In this document: piece by piece, positions 43,874 through 52,437 of the stretch
Layout of the letters: the number at the start of each line of letters is the position of its first letter
Numbering within the stretch: the stretch's first letter is position 1
Assembly: GCA_029941905.1 (NCBI GenBank)
Contig: JAPYTQ010000007.1
Location: 96,529 to 160,528 of the forward strand
Source: JAHRVQ01 sp029941905
GTDB lineage: Bacteria > Pseudomonadota > Gammaproteobacteria > Pseudomonadales > Azotimanducaceae
Length of the DNA stretch: 64,000 nucleotides
Direction: 5' to 3'
Made by a program: the position numbers and the translations under genes
Notes under the pieces: generated by a model
The model's input: the letters and a program-made list of their open reading frames with translations, nothing else
Database searches by the model: none
What the model was told of the DNA's origin: nothing

Positions 43874-45336
43874 GTGACTGACTTTTTCGAGTTTAGGATG
43901 CTGTTCAGGATGTCTTCAATCATCGGCTGGTCTTTCTCACTGACATCAAGTACCCGGTATGTCGGGACAGGGGTTTTTTTCCCACGCAGGGACAATGTCT
44001 TGAACTGGGCAGTGATAATACCCCTCGCACGTAACGTTGAATTCACCTCATCGCTCACCAGCGTCGTACCAGGACCCGCGCCAGAGGCTATACGTGATGC
44101 CGTGTTCACAGTATCCCCCACCACCGTATAGTCCATCCGCTCTGCTGCTCCCATATTACCTGCGAGCATCCTACCGCTGTTGATTCCAATGCGGAACTCT
44201 ACCTGTTGCTTCCCCTGTTGTTCTCTCTGGATATTCAGCTCACCAACCAGTCTCTGAATGGTTATCGCACAGACAGCGGCTTGAAAGCTGTGCTGAGGAT
44301 CATATTGTGGGATACCAAACACCAGCATGGCGCAATCACCGATGTATTTATCGACGTATCCTCCAAATCCTTGGGCTGCCTCTGAAATGATACCGAAATA
44401 CTCATTCAACAGGCTGTTTACCTTCTCAGGATCCATGTTTTCTGACAATTGTGTAAAGCCCACGATATCGGCAAACAAAACACTTGCGTCAACATGCTGC
44501 CCACCCAGTTCGATCTGGGACATATCACCCAATACCGTCTTTGCCACCATGGGCGAGACATAGCGTGAAAAAGCCTGCTCGACCTGCTCTTTCTTCAGCA
44601 ACCCTTCGGACATCTCGTTCATGGAGTGCATTAAAAGCCCCAACTCATCCCTGCGTCTTTCTACAAACCGCACGCCGTAGTCACCGGCGGAAATCGCCTG
44701 GCCTGCTTTAATCAACAGATAAATAGGGCGGGTTAACCACTCACCCAATATAAATGAGGCGATAATCCCCACGATCACCAGCAGTATTGTTACCCCAATC
44801 ACCGTGCGAATCGCATTCTGCTGGGCTACCTGTCTCAGATGCCCGTCAAAGGTGATCAGTGCGTAACCAGCCGTGATATCCTTGAACACGATGGGTCGGG
44901 AAAACGAGGCCATACTCGCCTTCTTCCCATCCTGCATGATTTGTTGCCATTCCTGGGTTGTAACGTCACCCAGTGTGTTTGCAATCTCCTCATCCACCGG
45001 TACAACACCCTTTATGACGATGGGCAGCCTTTTTTCATTATAAAGTGCCGCCCCGAGGATCGCGCGCTCGCTCACCAGATTACTGACGATGATATCCATG
45101 GCAATCTCGTCATTGGCCAGCAGGGGCTCACGCGCAAAATCAGCCATTTGCCTGAGTACCGTGTTACCGGATTCCATGATCTGTTGTTCAAGCACCTGGC
45201 TCTGGTTGTGAGCAATAAATGCCCCAAGTAGCGCCATGCCACTGCACATCAGCAACGTCAGCACGAACGCCAGTTTATAGGCAATCGGGTAATACGTTGG
45301 CATTAAGGCAGTTATTTTGCGACGTAAATTTTTCAT
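43870..45336 (-). CDS. HAMP-domain class III adenylate/guanylate cyclase
   Basis: The 488-residue membrane protein has a first helix (YPIAYKLAFVLTLLMCSGMALLGA), a periplasmic sensor of about 130 residues, a second helix (VIGVTILLVIVGIIASFILG), a HAMP region and a class III catalytic domain. Metal-binding Asp residues are in VLFADIVGFTQL and YIGDCAMLVFG, and the nucleotide-binding VVGDTVNTASRIAS follows. It makes cAMP or cGMP, not decided here. A start at 45336 is chosen; an in-frame frame extends to 45396. The coupled TPR lipoprotein gene is next in the operon. Confidence 0.88.
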   Translation of the reverse strand: MKNLRRKITALMPTYYPIAYKLAFVLTLLMCSGMALLGAFIAHNQSQVLEQQIMESGNTVLRQMADFAREPLLANDEIAMDIIVSNLVSERAILGAALYNEKRLPIVIKGVVPVDEEIANTLGDVTTQEWQQIMQDGKKASMASFSRPIVFKDITAGYALITFDGHLRQVAQQNAIRTVIGVTILLVIVGIIASFILGEWLTRPIYLLIKAGQAISAGDYGVRFVERRRDELGLLMHSMNEMSEGLLKKEQVEQAFSRYVSPMVAKTVLGDMSQIELGGQHVDASVLFADIVGFTQLSENMDPEKVNSLLNEYFGIISEAAQGFGGYVDKYIGDCAMLVFGIPQYDPQHSFQAAVCAITIQRLVGELNIQREQQGKQQVEFRIGINSGRMLAGNMGAAERMDYTVVGDTVNTASRIASGAGPGTTLVSDEVNSTLRARGIITAQFKTLSLRGKKTPVPTYRVLDVSEKDQPMIEDILNSILNSKKSVT

Positions 45337-45396
45337 CTCAGTTGGTTCCTGTCCGCAAAGGCACGTCTTCGGACAAATCATGAAACTACTTAACAT

Positions 45397-45740
45397 AGTT
45401 AGTCTGGAAATTAATCACATATAGAAGGAATTAACACTCACGAATCTATCTCCAGAGAAGAACTAGTCAAGCATTGCTTGCATTCTCCTGGTCAGAAATC
45501 AGTACAAGCCACGCAGTTGCGAGTTCAAAGCCTAACATGCCCTGAGCGGGTAAACTGTGACCAAATTCTATGGCACTAATTATACCCGGTCTGTTCATTT
45601 CTACATCTCATCACGTGCTCTCATGGGACGCTCTCATCAGAACCGCTCATCAGTCCCTCCCATCAGAACTTCTCACCAGACTTTTTATCAGAGCCTTGGC
45701 TTGTGGTTTCCTAACTGGAAATTCCCTCGCCTGATGTCCA
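45397..45740. other. intergenic region with degenerate direct repeats
   Basis: 344 nt without a credible gene. Between about 45605 and 45695 runs of CTCATCAGAAC-like units recur about six times with changes (CTCATGGGACG, CTCATCAGAACCG, CCCATCAGAACTT, CTCACCAGAC, TATCAGAGCC). The rest is upstream of the cyclase and probably holds its promoter. A plus-strand frame of 64 codons through the repeats looks accidental. Confidence 0.5.
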
Positions 45741-46595
45741 CTATGCATTAATCAGCTCACCCAGCTGCTGCCAGGTGGATGACGCTGTAACGTCCAGATT
45801 TACGGGGCTAAGAATAATCTGATCGACCCCGTGCTCACGTTGCGAGCGATAACGCTCGAGAATCTTCTGTTGATCACCCCAGGCTATCAGCGTATCGATA
45901 AAGTGATCGTTACCGCCGTCGGCAAAGTCAGAATCGGCGAAGCCCGCTTCCCGCCAGGCCCTGTGATAGTTTTCGAGGGGCATATAGATAGAAACCGCGC
46001 GCCTTGCCTGTTCACGAGCAATGCTTGCATCTTTTTCAAATACCGTTGGCTGCATGAGGTGAAGTTTGCCAGCCCCAATCCTATCTTTTGACTGTCGCGA
46101 GTATTCCACCGGCATCATATAAACATAAGCCCCGTCCAGTCGCAGGGCAGCTACATTCATCAATTGTGGTCCGTGAGCGGCGAGGTAGACCGGTACATCG
46201 CCATGGTGCTGGAACATCAGCTCTGTCGCCTCATATCGATCTAAAAACGCATTCAATTTCTGTACAGGCGCCATCCAGGGGAGTCCGCGCTGATCATTGC
46301 CTACCTTGTTGGAAACGCCGATACCGAGTTCAAACCGATTACCGGATGCCTCCGCCAGCGAAAATGCAGCGGCTTTGATAGCGCGCTCATCCCTGGCGTA
46401 AATGTTGGTAATCGCTGTACCGACATGGATCGTGCTCGTCGCGTTTAGCAGGCTGGCACAGGTAACAAACGGATCGCGACCAAACATTTCCGGCACCCAC
46501 AGGTTGTCGAAACCGCATTGTTCCGCACTACGTGCAATGTCAGCCAGCTGGCTGGTTGAAAAAAAATCAGCGGCGATCATCAACCCATAACTCAT
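45741..46595 (-). CDS. LLM-class flavin/F420-dependent oxidoreductase
   Basis: The 284-residue TIM-barrel protein has IARSAEQCGFDNLWVPEMFGRDPFVTCASLLNATSTIHVGTAITN and LDGAYVYMMPVEY. These resemble F420-dependent LLM enzymes. AGGACATACC precedes the ATG. It is divergent from the sulfotransferase-like gene. No partner defines its substrate. Confidence 0.85.
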   Translation of the reverse strand: MSYGLMIAADFFSTSQLADIARSAEQCGFDNLWVPEMFGRDPFVTCASLLNATSTIHVGTAITNIYARDERAIKAAAFSLAEASGNRFELGIGVSNKVGNDQRGLPWMAPVQKLNAFLDRYEATELMFQHHGDVPVYLAAHGPQLMNVAALRLDGAYVYMMPVEYSRQSKDRIGAGKLHLMQPTVFEKDASIAREQARRAVSIYMPLENYHRAWREAGFADSDFADGGNDHFIDTLIAWGDQQKILERYRSQREHGVDQIILSPVNLDVTASSTWQQLGELINA

Positions 46596-46736
46596 GGTAT
46601 GTCCTTTAGGTTATTTGTTAGGAAAAGGTGACAGATTTGTTTTTTCATAGCAAGCTACGGCTACCGGCAATGCCGGGGTTTAAGGTCGGATGAGATACAG
46701 TTTGTGTAAATCAAATTTCCAGGGGTTGGTTCGAAC

Positions 46737-47435
46737 ATGGGATTAAAGGTAATCGGCGCGGGATTTGGACGAACCGGTACGGCATCTCTTAAGGTTGCTC
46801 TTGAACATCTCGGATATGCACCCTGCCACCATATGAAGGAAGTATTTCCCAGCCTTGAACAAATCAACTGGTTTGATCAGGCATCAAGGGGAGATCCTGT
46901 TGACTGGGATAAAGTCTTTAGTAAATTTCAAGCCTCTGTCGATTGGCCTTCTGTAGCATATTATCAAGAGTTAGCTGAACATTTTCCCGATGCAAAAGTC
47001 GTACTCAGCGTACGTGATGCTGAAGCGTGGCACAAAAGCGTGAGTGAAACGATTTACGCGATCAGCAATAACATACCAACATGGTTACGGTTCGTCGCAC
47101 CGCCTGTTGATCGTATTTGTAAGATGATATACCGGCTGATCTGGGACGGGACATTTTCCGGAGAATTCGAGAATCGCGATTTTGCGATTGGTGTTTTTAA
47201 CAAACATATCGAGGATGTAAAACAAATCATCCCCGCAGAGCGACTGCTGATTCATACCGCATCAGAGGGTTGGCAACCGTTGTGTGATTTTCTGGGTAAA
47301 CCACTGCCTGATCTACCTTACCCCCGGGTTAATGAAGCAAAAGAACTCAAACGCGCTGTTATTGTACTGAAAATTCTACGATGGGTTCCGGCTTTGGCTA
47401 TTGTTTTGCTTACACTTGGCCTTGTCTGGGATTAA
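46737..47435 (+). CDS. sulfotransferase-family protein with C-terminal membrane helix
   Basis: The N-terminal PAPS-binding P-loop is KVIGAGFGRTGTASLKVALEHLG. Later FPDAKVVLSVRDAEAWHKSV matches the 3'-phosphate-binding strand of this sulfotransferase group. A hydrophobic C-terminal segment (ILRWVPALAIVLLTLGLVW) suggests a membrane anchor. Length 232 aa is normal. This group (Sulfotransfer_4-like) includes many of unproven substrate, so sulfonation is inferred. Confidence 0.82.
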   Translation: MGLKVIGAGFGRTGTASLKVALEHLGYAPCHHMKEVFPSLEQINWFDQASRGDPVDWDKVFSKFQASVDWPSVAYYQELAEHFPDAKVVLSVRDAEAWHKSVSETIYAISNNIPTWLRFVAPPVDRICKMIYRLIWDGTFSGEFENRDFAIGVFNKHIEDVKQIIPAERLLIHTASEGWQPLCDFLGKPLPDLPYPRVNEAKELKRAVIVLKILRWVPALAIVLLTLGLVWD

Positions 47436-47474
47436 CCGATATCCCTCGGGAAGAAAAAGCCTGCACAAAAAGTA

Positions 47475-48119
47475 TTACAGTGTAGCGGTTCCCTTGAGGA
47501 GTTTACCGTCCCTTATCCAAGTGGATTCTACTTCATCACCGGATTTGAGGACCCTCAGCAAAGCCTGAACACACCACTGCGTGAAGACCGGCGCGCTGCC
47601 GAAAGTAACGAGGCGATCACCCGACTGCAATCCGAGTCGTTCCCCAAACAGACCTGGCATGACCCCGGTGAGAATCAGCCCTGACCCACATTCATCAGCT
47701 GTGAACCCGGAAAAGGCCCAGGGCATCGAATGTCTCGAGACTTCAACCCCGGTTTCAAGGAATAAAATAAAATCGGCAGTGATCTGATCCCCACCGAGAA
47801 CGAAAAGAGGTACCGCAGTCTTCACCCACTCAGGCAATTTATACTGACGAACTGTCACCTGCGTTCCGTTACCAGCAGGCACGAGAGCCACGGATATTTC
47901 AGAATCCATACAAGGTTCAGAGTGTTTGTGCACGGTAATGAGGCTTTCAGCTTCCATATTGGTAATTTCACCAGTAGTCTGAAAACCTGGCAAACAGGGC
48001 CATGCAGTCAGCCAGGCAGGCTGGCGGTCATTTCGTAGCTGTAACATCTGCCAGACCTTTTTCACGGGCTGATCAATTTCAAACTCGGCGAAATAACCGT
48101 TGTCCCGAAACTCTCCCAT
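47475..48119 (-). CDS. SRPBCC-PDZ domain fusion protein
   Basis: The first 130 residues look like an SRPBCC/START ligand-binding domain (FAEFEIDQPVKKVWQMLQLRND, NGTQVTVRQYKLPEWVKTAV). Residues about 140-214 look like a PDZ domain: LILTGVMPGLFGERLGLQSGDRLVTFGSAPVFTQWCVQALLR followed by GDEVESTWIRDGK. No signal peptide is evident. The combination is uncommon and I know no defined function. AGGAGAG precedes the ATG. It converges with the sulfotransferase-like gene. Confidence 0.6.
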   Translation of the reverse strand: MGEFRDNGYFAEFEIDQPVKKVWQMLQLRNDRQPAWLTAWPCLPGFQTTGEITNMEAESLITVHKHSEPCMDSEISVALVPAGNGTQVTVRQYKLPEWVKTAVPLFVLGGDQITADFILFLETGVEVSRHSMPWAFSGFTADECGSGLILTGVMPGLFGERLGLQSGDRLVTFGSAPVFTQWCVQALLRVLKSGDEVESTWIRDGKLLKGTATL

Positions 48120-48307
48120 GAAGTCTCTCCTTTTACAGTTACTTTTACACTTTCCACCTTGTTTAGTTCAAGCATATTCACTGAAATACGCTGGCAACGC
48201 GAATACAAGGTGGGTATCGCTGCACACAAGACAAAACATTGATAAGAAAGTACTATCGCGTATCCGGTGACTCGCACCAAAGCAAAAATCAAAAAAAGGA
48301 ACCCCCC

Positions 48308-49504
48308 ATGCCCGGTCCACTGAGTGATTATCGTATCCTTGAACTTACAACCACCGTTTCCGGTCCCATGGCGACAATGGTTCTCGCGGATCAGGGTGCC
48401 GATGTCATCAAGATCGAGCCACCCCTATTGGGCGATACCTGCCGCTACCTTGGTAGTTCTCGAAATGGTATAGGTGCAATGTTTGCCGTGCTGAACAGGA
48501 ACAAGCGATCGCTGGTACTGGACCTCAAGGGTGAAGCTGATATGGCAATCTTTCATAAGCTGGTTGCAACGGCGGATGTTCTACTCGAAAATTATCGGCC
48601 GGGAGTCGTCAATAAACTTGGCATTGACTATGAAACCCTTACAAAGATCAATCCGGATTTAATCTACGTATCGATCACCGGCTACGGGCAATCTGGCCCT
48701 TATGAGACCAGAAAAGTATATGACCCCCTGATTCAAGCAAGCAGCGGCATCGCCTCGGAACAGGACCTTGGGTCACCCACCAATTTGAGGACCATCATCT
48801 TTGACAAGGTCACTGCATTGACGGCGGCACAGGCACTGACCGCCGCCCTGTTACAGAGAGAAAAAACCGGCAAGGGACAACATCTTCCTATTTCGATGCT
48901 GCACTCATCGCTTTACTATCTCTGGCCTGATGTCATGTGGTCCCGGACACTACAGGGTGAAGGCATAACACACGCTGGTGAACTTGCCGACTACTTCCAG
49001 GTGTTTAAAGCGCAGGACGGCTTTCTGAGTATAATCCTGATTGGTGATCCGGATTTTGAGGCCTTCTGTCTCTGGGCAGGCTCAGAATTACACAAGGACC
49101 CACGGGTGTTAACCCTTGCGGACCGTATTGCCAATGCACCGTTCTTTCAGGCGGAGGTCGACAAGTTACTCGCCGATAAGAGGACCGAAGATGTCTGCCT
49201 CGAGCTGGATGCAATGGGAATCCCTGTCGCTCGAGTCAATACAGTGGATAACGTCCATGAAGACCCCCAGGTTAATCACGAGCATATGCTGATTGAGACG
49301 GATCATCCCCTCATCGGCGCCATGCGCTACCCGGTCCCACCATTTCAACTGAATGATCAGGACGAGTTCCCAAGGCTGCACGCGCCGTCGCTCGGTGAGA
49401 ACTCAACTGAGATTCTAACGGAGCTGAAGATCGACCCTGAAGAGATTGAGCGACTTGAAAAGCGAGAAGCGACCAACCGTGAGCTGCTGAAGGAATTTGT
49501 GTAA
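48308..49504 (+). CDS. CaiB/BaiF-type family III CoA-transferase
   Basis: The 398-residue enzyme has LSDYRILELTTTVSGPMATMVLADQGADVIKIEPPLLGD, NRNKRSLVLDLK, ADVLLENYRPGVVNKLGIDYE and the catalytic Asp in VYDPLIQASSGIA. It transfers CoA to a carboxylic acid. The AGGAA 8 nt before ATG 48308 decides the start over an upstream frame from 48239. Its closest relative in the window is the CaiB-type gene at 31588. The downstream 900 nt hold only gene fragments. Confidence 0.9.
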   Translation: MPGPLSDYRILELTTTVSGPMATMVLADQGADVIKIEPPLLGDTCRYLGSSRNGIGAMFAVLNRNKRSLVLDLKGEADMAIFHKLVATADVLLENYRPGVVNKLGIDYETLTKINPDLIYVSITGYGQSGPYETRKVYDPLIQASSGIASEQDLGSPTNLRTIIFDKVTALTAAQALTAALLQREKTGKGQHLPISMLHSSLYYLWPDVMWSRTLQGEGITHAGELADYFQVFKAQDGFLSIILIGDPDFEAFCLWAGSELHKDPRVLTLADRIANAPFFQAEVDKLLADKRTEDVCLELDAMGIPVARVNTVDNVHEDPQVNHEHMLIETDHPLIGAMRYPVPPFQLNDQDEFPRLHAPSLGENSTEILTELKIDPEEIERLEKREATNRELLKEFV

Positions 49505-49523
49505 GACTAGCGTTTTCTTTGGG

Positions 49524-49670
49524 TAGCGCATTTTGTATCTCACGGTCGTACGCTGTACCTGCATCGATTTTTCTGTCCCACCAGACTGACCAGCCTTCAT
49601 TTTCCAATGCCGCGACGAGAGGCGCAACGCGGGTTCGGTCAGGTGATGCATATGAGATGAATATGTCCAT
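49524..49670 (-). pseudogene. truncated TIR-domain gene (5' fragment)
   Basis: The first 49 residues form the start of a TIR domain: MDIFISYASPDRTRVAPLVAALENEGWSVWWDR and IDAGTAYDREIQNAL. The match stops there; the frame then runs antisense into the CoA-transferase gene and is not protein-like. The rest of the gene, probably a TIR-linked cyclase or TPR protein, has been lost. Its ATG is 2 nt past the stop of an acyl-CoA dehydrogenase fragment on the same strand. Confidence 0.7.
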
Positions 49671-49672
49671 GG

Positions 49673-50008
49673 TCAGAGCGTGAGCAGAAACCATTCGGGA
49701 TGCATACCAAACATGAGTTGACCCACATCTTCATAACGGCAATAGGCTTTGGAAACATGTTGGGTCATGGCATGCGCATCGCGAAAGTTTCTCTCGAAAC
49801 CGGCACCAATTTTAATGCCATGTATACCAACCGCTTCGTGAACCAGGTCAACCGCTTCGGTACAGGATTCCGCAACGAAACATGCGGCAAGCTGGCATCG
49901 TTCGACAGACGCATCAGATAGAATTCCATCCCGTTCGCAATCTTCATAAGCAGCGGAAATAGAATCGATCAGGTAGACCCTGGACGCATCAACGAGTGCC
50001 CGGGCTTT
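49673..50008 (-). pseudogene. acyl-CoA dehydrogenase gene, 3' fragment only
   Basis: Reading the minus strand gives KARALVDASRVYLIDS, VERCQLAACFVAESCTEAVDLVHEAVGIHGI, then AGFERNFRDAHAMTQHVS and the stop. This is the C-terminal helical domain of an acyl-CoA dehydrogenase, with the usual FRDxHAxTQH. There is no start; the 5' two thirds are missing. It touches the TIR fragment at one end and a third fragment at the other. Confidence 0.68.
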
Positions 50009-50028
50009 CCCCGCATGATGTTGAGTGA

Positions 50029-50394
50029 CGTCTCGACAATGGAGAAAGGAACTGGATCATTGTTGAAGGTGCTACCCGGCACAATTCGACCCTGACATTC
50101 AAAGAAGTTCAGATTGCCGGTAACGGCTGGCTTGTCATGCATCCCTTTGAAGATGGCGCACCAAACGGCGATAAGTACGTTGCTGCCACATACGTTGAAG
50201 ATGGCAGTAATCTCAATGTTGATATTAAAGTTCACAAAGGCGTTGCCACTGGAGAATTTTTTATCGTGATGCTGCACAGAGATCTCAATGAAAATAAAAT
50301 TCTGGACTTTGTGTTCGTGGATGATGTCAATGTAATGGAGAAGGCTGTATTTGAAGGCAACACAATGATAGGCCACGCTATTCCCGCCCCATAG
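50029..50394 (+). pseudogene. DUF7282-like gene, 5'-truncated
   Basis: An open frame of about 121 codons has no start codon before ATG 50137, which lies mid-domain. The sequence RNWIIVEGATRHNSTLTFKEV, NGWLVMHPFEDGAPNGDKYVAA and FFIVMLHRDLNENKILDFVFVDD looks like a beta-sandwich DUF7282-type domain from a secreted protein, with its signal peptide lost. It abuts the acyl-CoA dehydrogenase fragment. A shorter protein from 50137 (85 aa) remains possible. Confidence 0.5.
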
Positions 50395-50468
50395 GGTGTA
50401 CTGGTTTAGTCTGGAGCCTGTAGAGAACCAGCACACAAGTGTATAGTAAGGCTGAATCCTACCTCGGA

Positions 50469-51512
50469 ATGACCACTATGAAATTTGATTTGATGACCGG
50501 TAGCAGCAGCTGGAAAAAGACCGCCGAGCTCGCCACGGAGGTGGAACGAGCTGGTTTCTCTGGCATGCTTTTCACAGAAGGCGGTCAGGTGCCGTGGATG
50601 ATGATAGCCGCAGCGGCAACCACGGCACCCACCCTCGAGTTCTCCACCGGCATCGCAGTAGCCTTTCCCCGCAGCCCCATGATCTCTGCACAAATCGCCT
50701 GGGAACTGGCGCAGAATACTGAAGGCCGTTTTCGCCTCGGTCTCGGCTCCCAGGTTCGCGGCCATGTCGAGAGACGTTACGGCGCCGTCTGGGACAAACC
50801 AGCACCTCAAATGCGTGATTACGTGGAGGCGTTCAAGGCCTGCATCCGCGCGTTTCGCCGTGACGAGAAACTCAACCATGAAGGCCCGTATTACCAGCTA
50901 TCGCTGTTACCGGAACAATGGTCCCCACCACGTCACGATCATGAAGACATTAAGATCGACATTTCGGCAGTCGGCCCTTATATGTGCCGCGTGGCAGGGG
51001 AACTTTGCGACGGTGTGCACGTGCACCCGATGCATTCCATGCACTACATCAACAATCGGCTGCTTCCCGAAATCGAGGCAGGCGCGGCCCGGTCCGGCAG
51101 GAGTGTCGACGATATTGACCTCATCATTCCGGTGTTCGCGATTCCAGGAGATAGTGCTGAGGAACGGGCGCTGATGGTACAACGGGCTCGAACCCAGATC
51201 GCTTTTTACGGCTCGACCCCAAACTATGCGTTTCAATTCGACGACCTTGGTTTCACCGGCACCACTGCAAAGTTGCGAGAGTTGATGAAAAAGGGCGACA
51301 TTCAAGGGCTGGCAGACACAGTAACGGACGAAATGCTCGACCACTTTGCCCTGGTGGCGAAGTGGGACGACATGGCCGACGCGCTGAGCACCCGATATGC
51401 GGGCGTTGCGAGCCGTGTCGTCACTTATCTGGCAAGCGAAGATATTCGTCGCAAACCGGACAATCTGTCGAAATGGGGCGAAATAGCGCGGGCAGTGTCT
51501 AACGAATCTTAG
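50469..51512 (+). CDS. LLM-class F420-dependent oxidoreductase
   Basis: The 347-residue protein has MKFDLMTGSSSW, TLEFSTGIAVAFPRSPMISAQIAWELAQNTEGRFRLGLGSQVRGHVERRYG and IDISAVGPYMCRVAGELCDGVHVHP, a TIM-barrel LLM enzyme of the F420-type TIGR03617-like clade. Start is either 50469 or 50478, neither with a clear ribosome site. It lies downstream of the gene-fragment cluster and 76 nt before an SDR. Confidence 0.86.
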   Translation: MTTMKFDLMTGSSSWKKTAELATEVERAGFSGMLFTEGGQVPWMMIAAAATTAPTLEFSTGIAVAFPRSPMISAQIAWELAQNTEGRFRLGLGSQVRGHVERRYGAVWDKPAPQMRDYVEAFKACIRAFRRDEKLNHEGPYYQLSLLPEQWSPPRHDHEDIKIDISAVGPYMCRVAGELCDGVHVHPMHSMHYINNRLLPEIEAGAARSGRSVDDIDLIIPVFAIPGDSAEERALMVQRARTQIAFYGSTPNYAFQFDDLGFTGTTAKLRELMKKGDIQGLADTVTDEMLDHFALVAKWDDMADALSTRYAGVASRVVTYLASEDIRRKPDNLSKWGEIARAVSNES

Positions 51513-51588
51513 ATGGCGCATATAGTGTTAATCATCCTCGCATCAGAGGAGATTACTCGCTCTCTCATATATTCAGGTAGATTTAATT

Positions 51589-52395
51589 ATGGCAAATCGG
51601 CTCCAGAACAAGGTTGCAGTCATTACCGGCGGCACCAGTGGGATTGGTGCAGCGACTGCGGAACTGTTCTCCCGGGAAGGCGCGAAGGTGGTCATATGCG
51701 GTCGCTCGGAAGAAAAAGGCATGCGATTGGCAGAACGTTTAGGGCATGACGTTAAATTCATTCGAGCCGATGTCATGAACGAAGATGACATCAAGAACAC
51801 CATTGAGTTTGCTGTCGCTGAATTTGGCGGTCTGGATATCCTGTTTAACAATGCGGGTGGGCCTACCCATGGAACACCCACAGATGTGGACGAAACCGCG
51901 ATTCACTACGCGATGCAACTGCTGTTCAGCAGTGCCGTGCTGGGTATCAAACATGCCGTGCCGTACATGGAGCAGCGTGGGGGTGGTGCCATCATCAATA
52001 ACTCAAGTGTCGCTGCTATTCGGGACAACCAGGGAGATCTCTTGTATTCAGCGGCCAAGGCGGCACTGACACACTACACCCGATTGACAGGTGTGCGACT
52101 TGGCCCCCTGGGTATTCGTGTTAATTGCATCTCCCCGGGCGCAATCGCCACGCCCATCTTTTGGGGTGGTTCGGCCAGGGCTAATGCTCTGACGGATGAA
52201 GACAACGAAAGGAAGATGGCAAAACTGCAACAGAATCTTGCCAGTGCCACGCCTATGAAAAAAACTGGTCTTGCGGACGACATTGCGCGTGGCGCACTCT
52301 ATCTGGCGAGTGAAGATGGCCGGTTTGTAAACAGTCACGATCTGGTCATCGATGGCGGCAGAACGAGTATGTTCAACCAACCAAACAATGCCTGA
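51589..52395 (+). CDS. SDR-family oxidoreductase
   Basis: The 268-residue classical SDR has VAVITGGTSGIGAATAELF, LFNNAGGPTHGTP and catalytic Tyr-x3-Lys in LLYSAAKAALTHY, ending in DLVIDGGRT. It is likely to oxidise or reduce an alcohol/ketone, cofactor NAD(H) or NADP(H). AGGTAG precedes the ATG. It follows the LLM gene on the same strand. Confidence 0.88.
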   Translation: MANRLQNKVAVITGGTSGIGAATAELFSREGAKVVICGRSEEKGMRLAERLGHDVKFIRADVMNEDDIKNTIEFAVAEFGGLDILFNNAGGPTHGTPTDVDETAIHYAMQLLFSSAVLGIKHAVPYMEQRGGGAIINNSSVAAIRDNQGDLLYSAAKAALTHYTRLTGVRLGPLGIRVNCISPGAIATPIFWGGSARANALTDEDNERKMAKLQQNLASATPMKKTGLADDIARGALYLASEDGRFVNSHDLVIDGGRTSMFNQPNNA

Positions 52396-52437
52396 TTGCA
52401 ACAATCTACCAGCGCGACCAAAACCGGACATCTGGTT

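Noticed and set aside
45557..45751. 64-codon plus-strand frame through the degenerate repeats
   Set aside because: Ser/His-rich sequence that follows the DNA repeat and overlaps the 3' end of the LLM gene; looks accidental.
49311..49523. C-terminal extension of the TIR frame
   Set aside because: It is the antisense of the end of the CoA-transferase gene and is not TIR-like.
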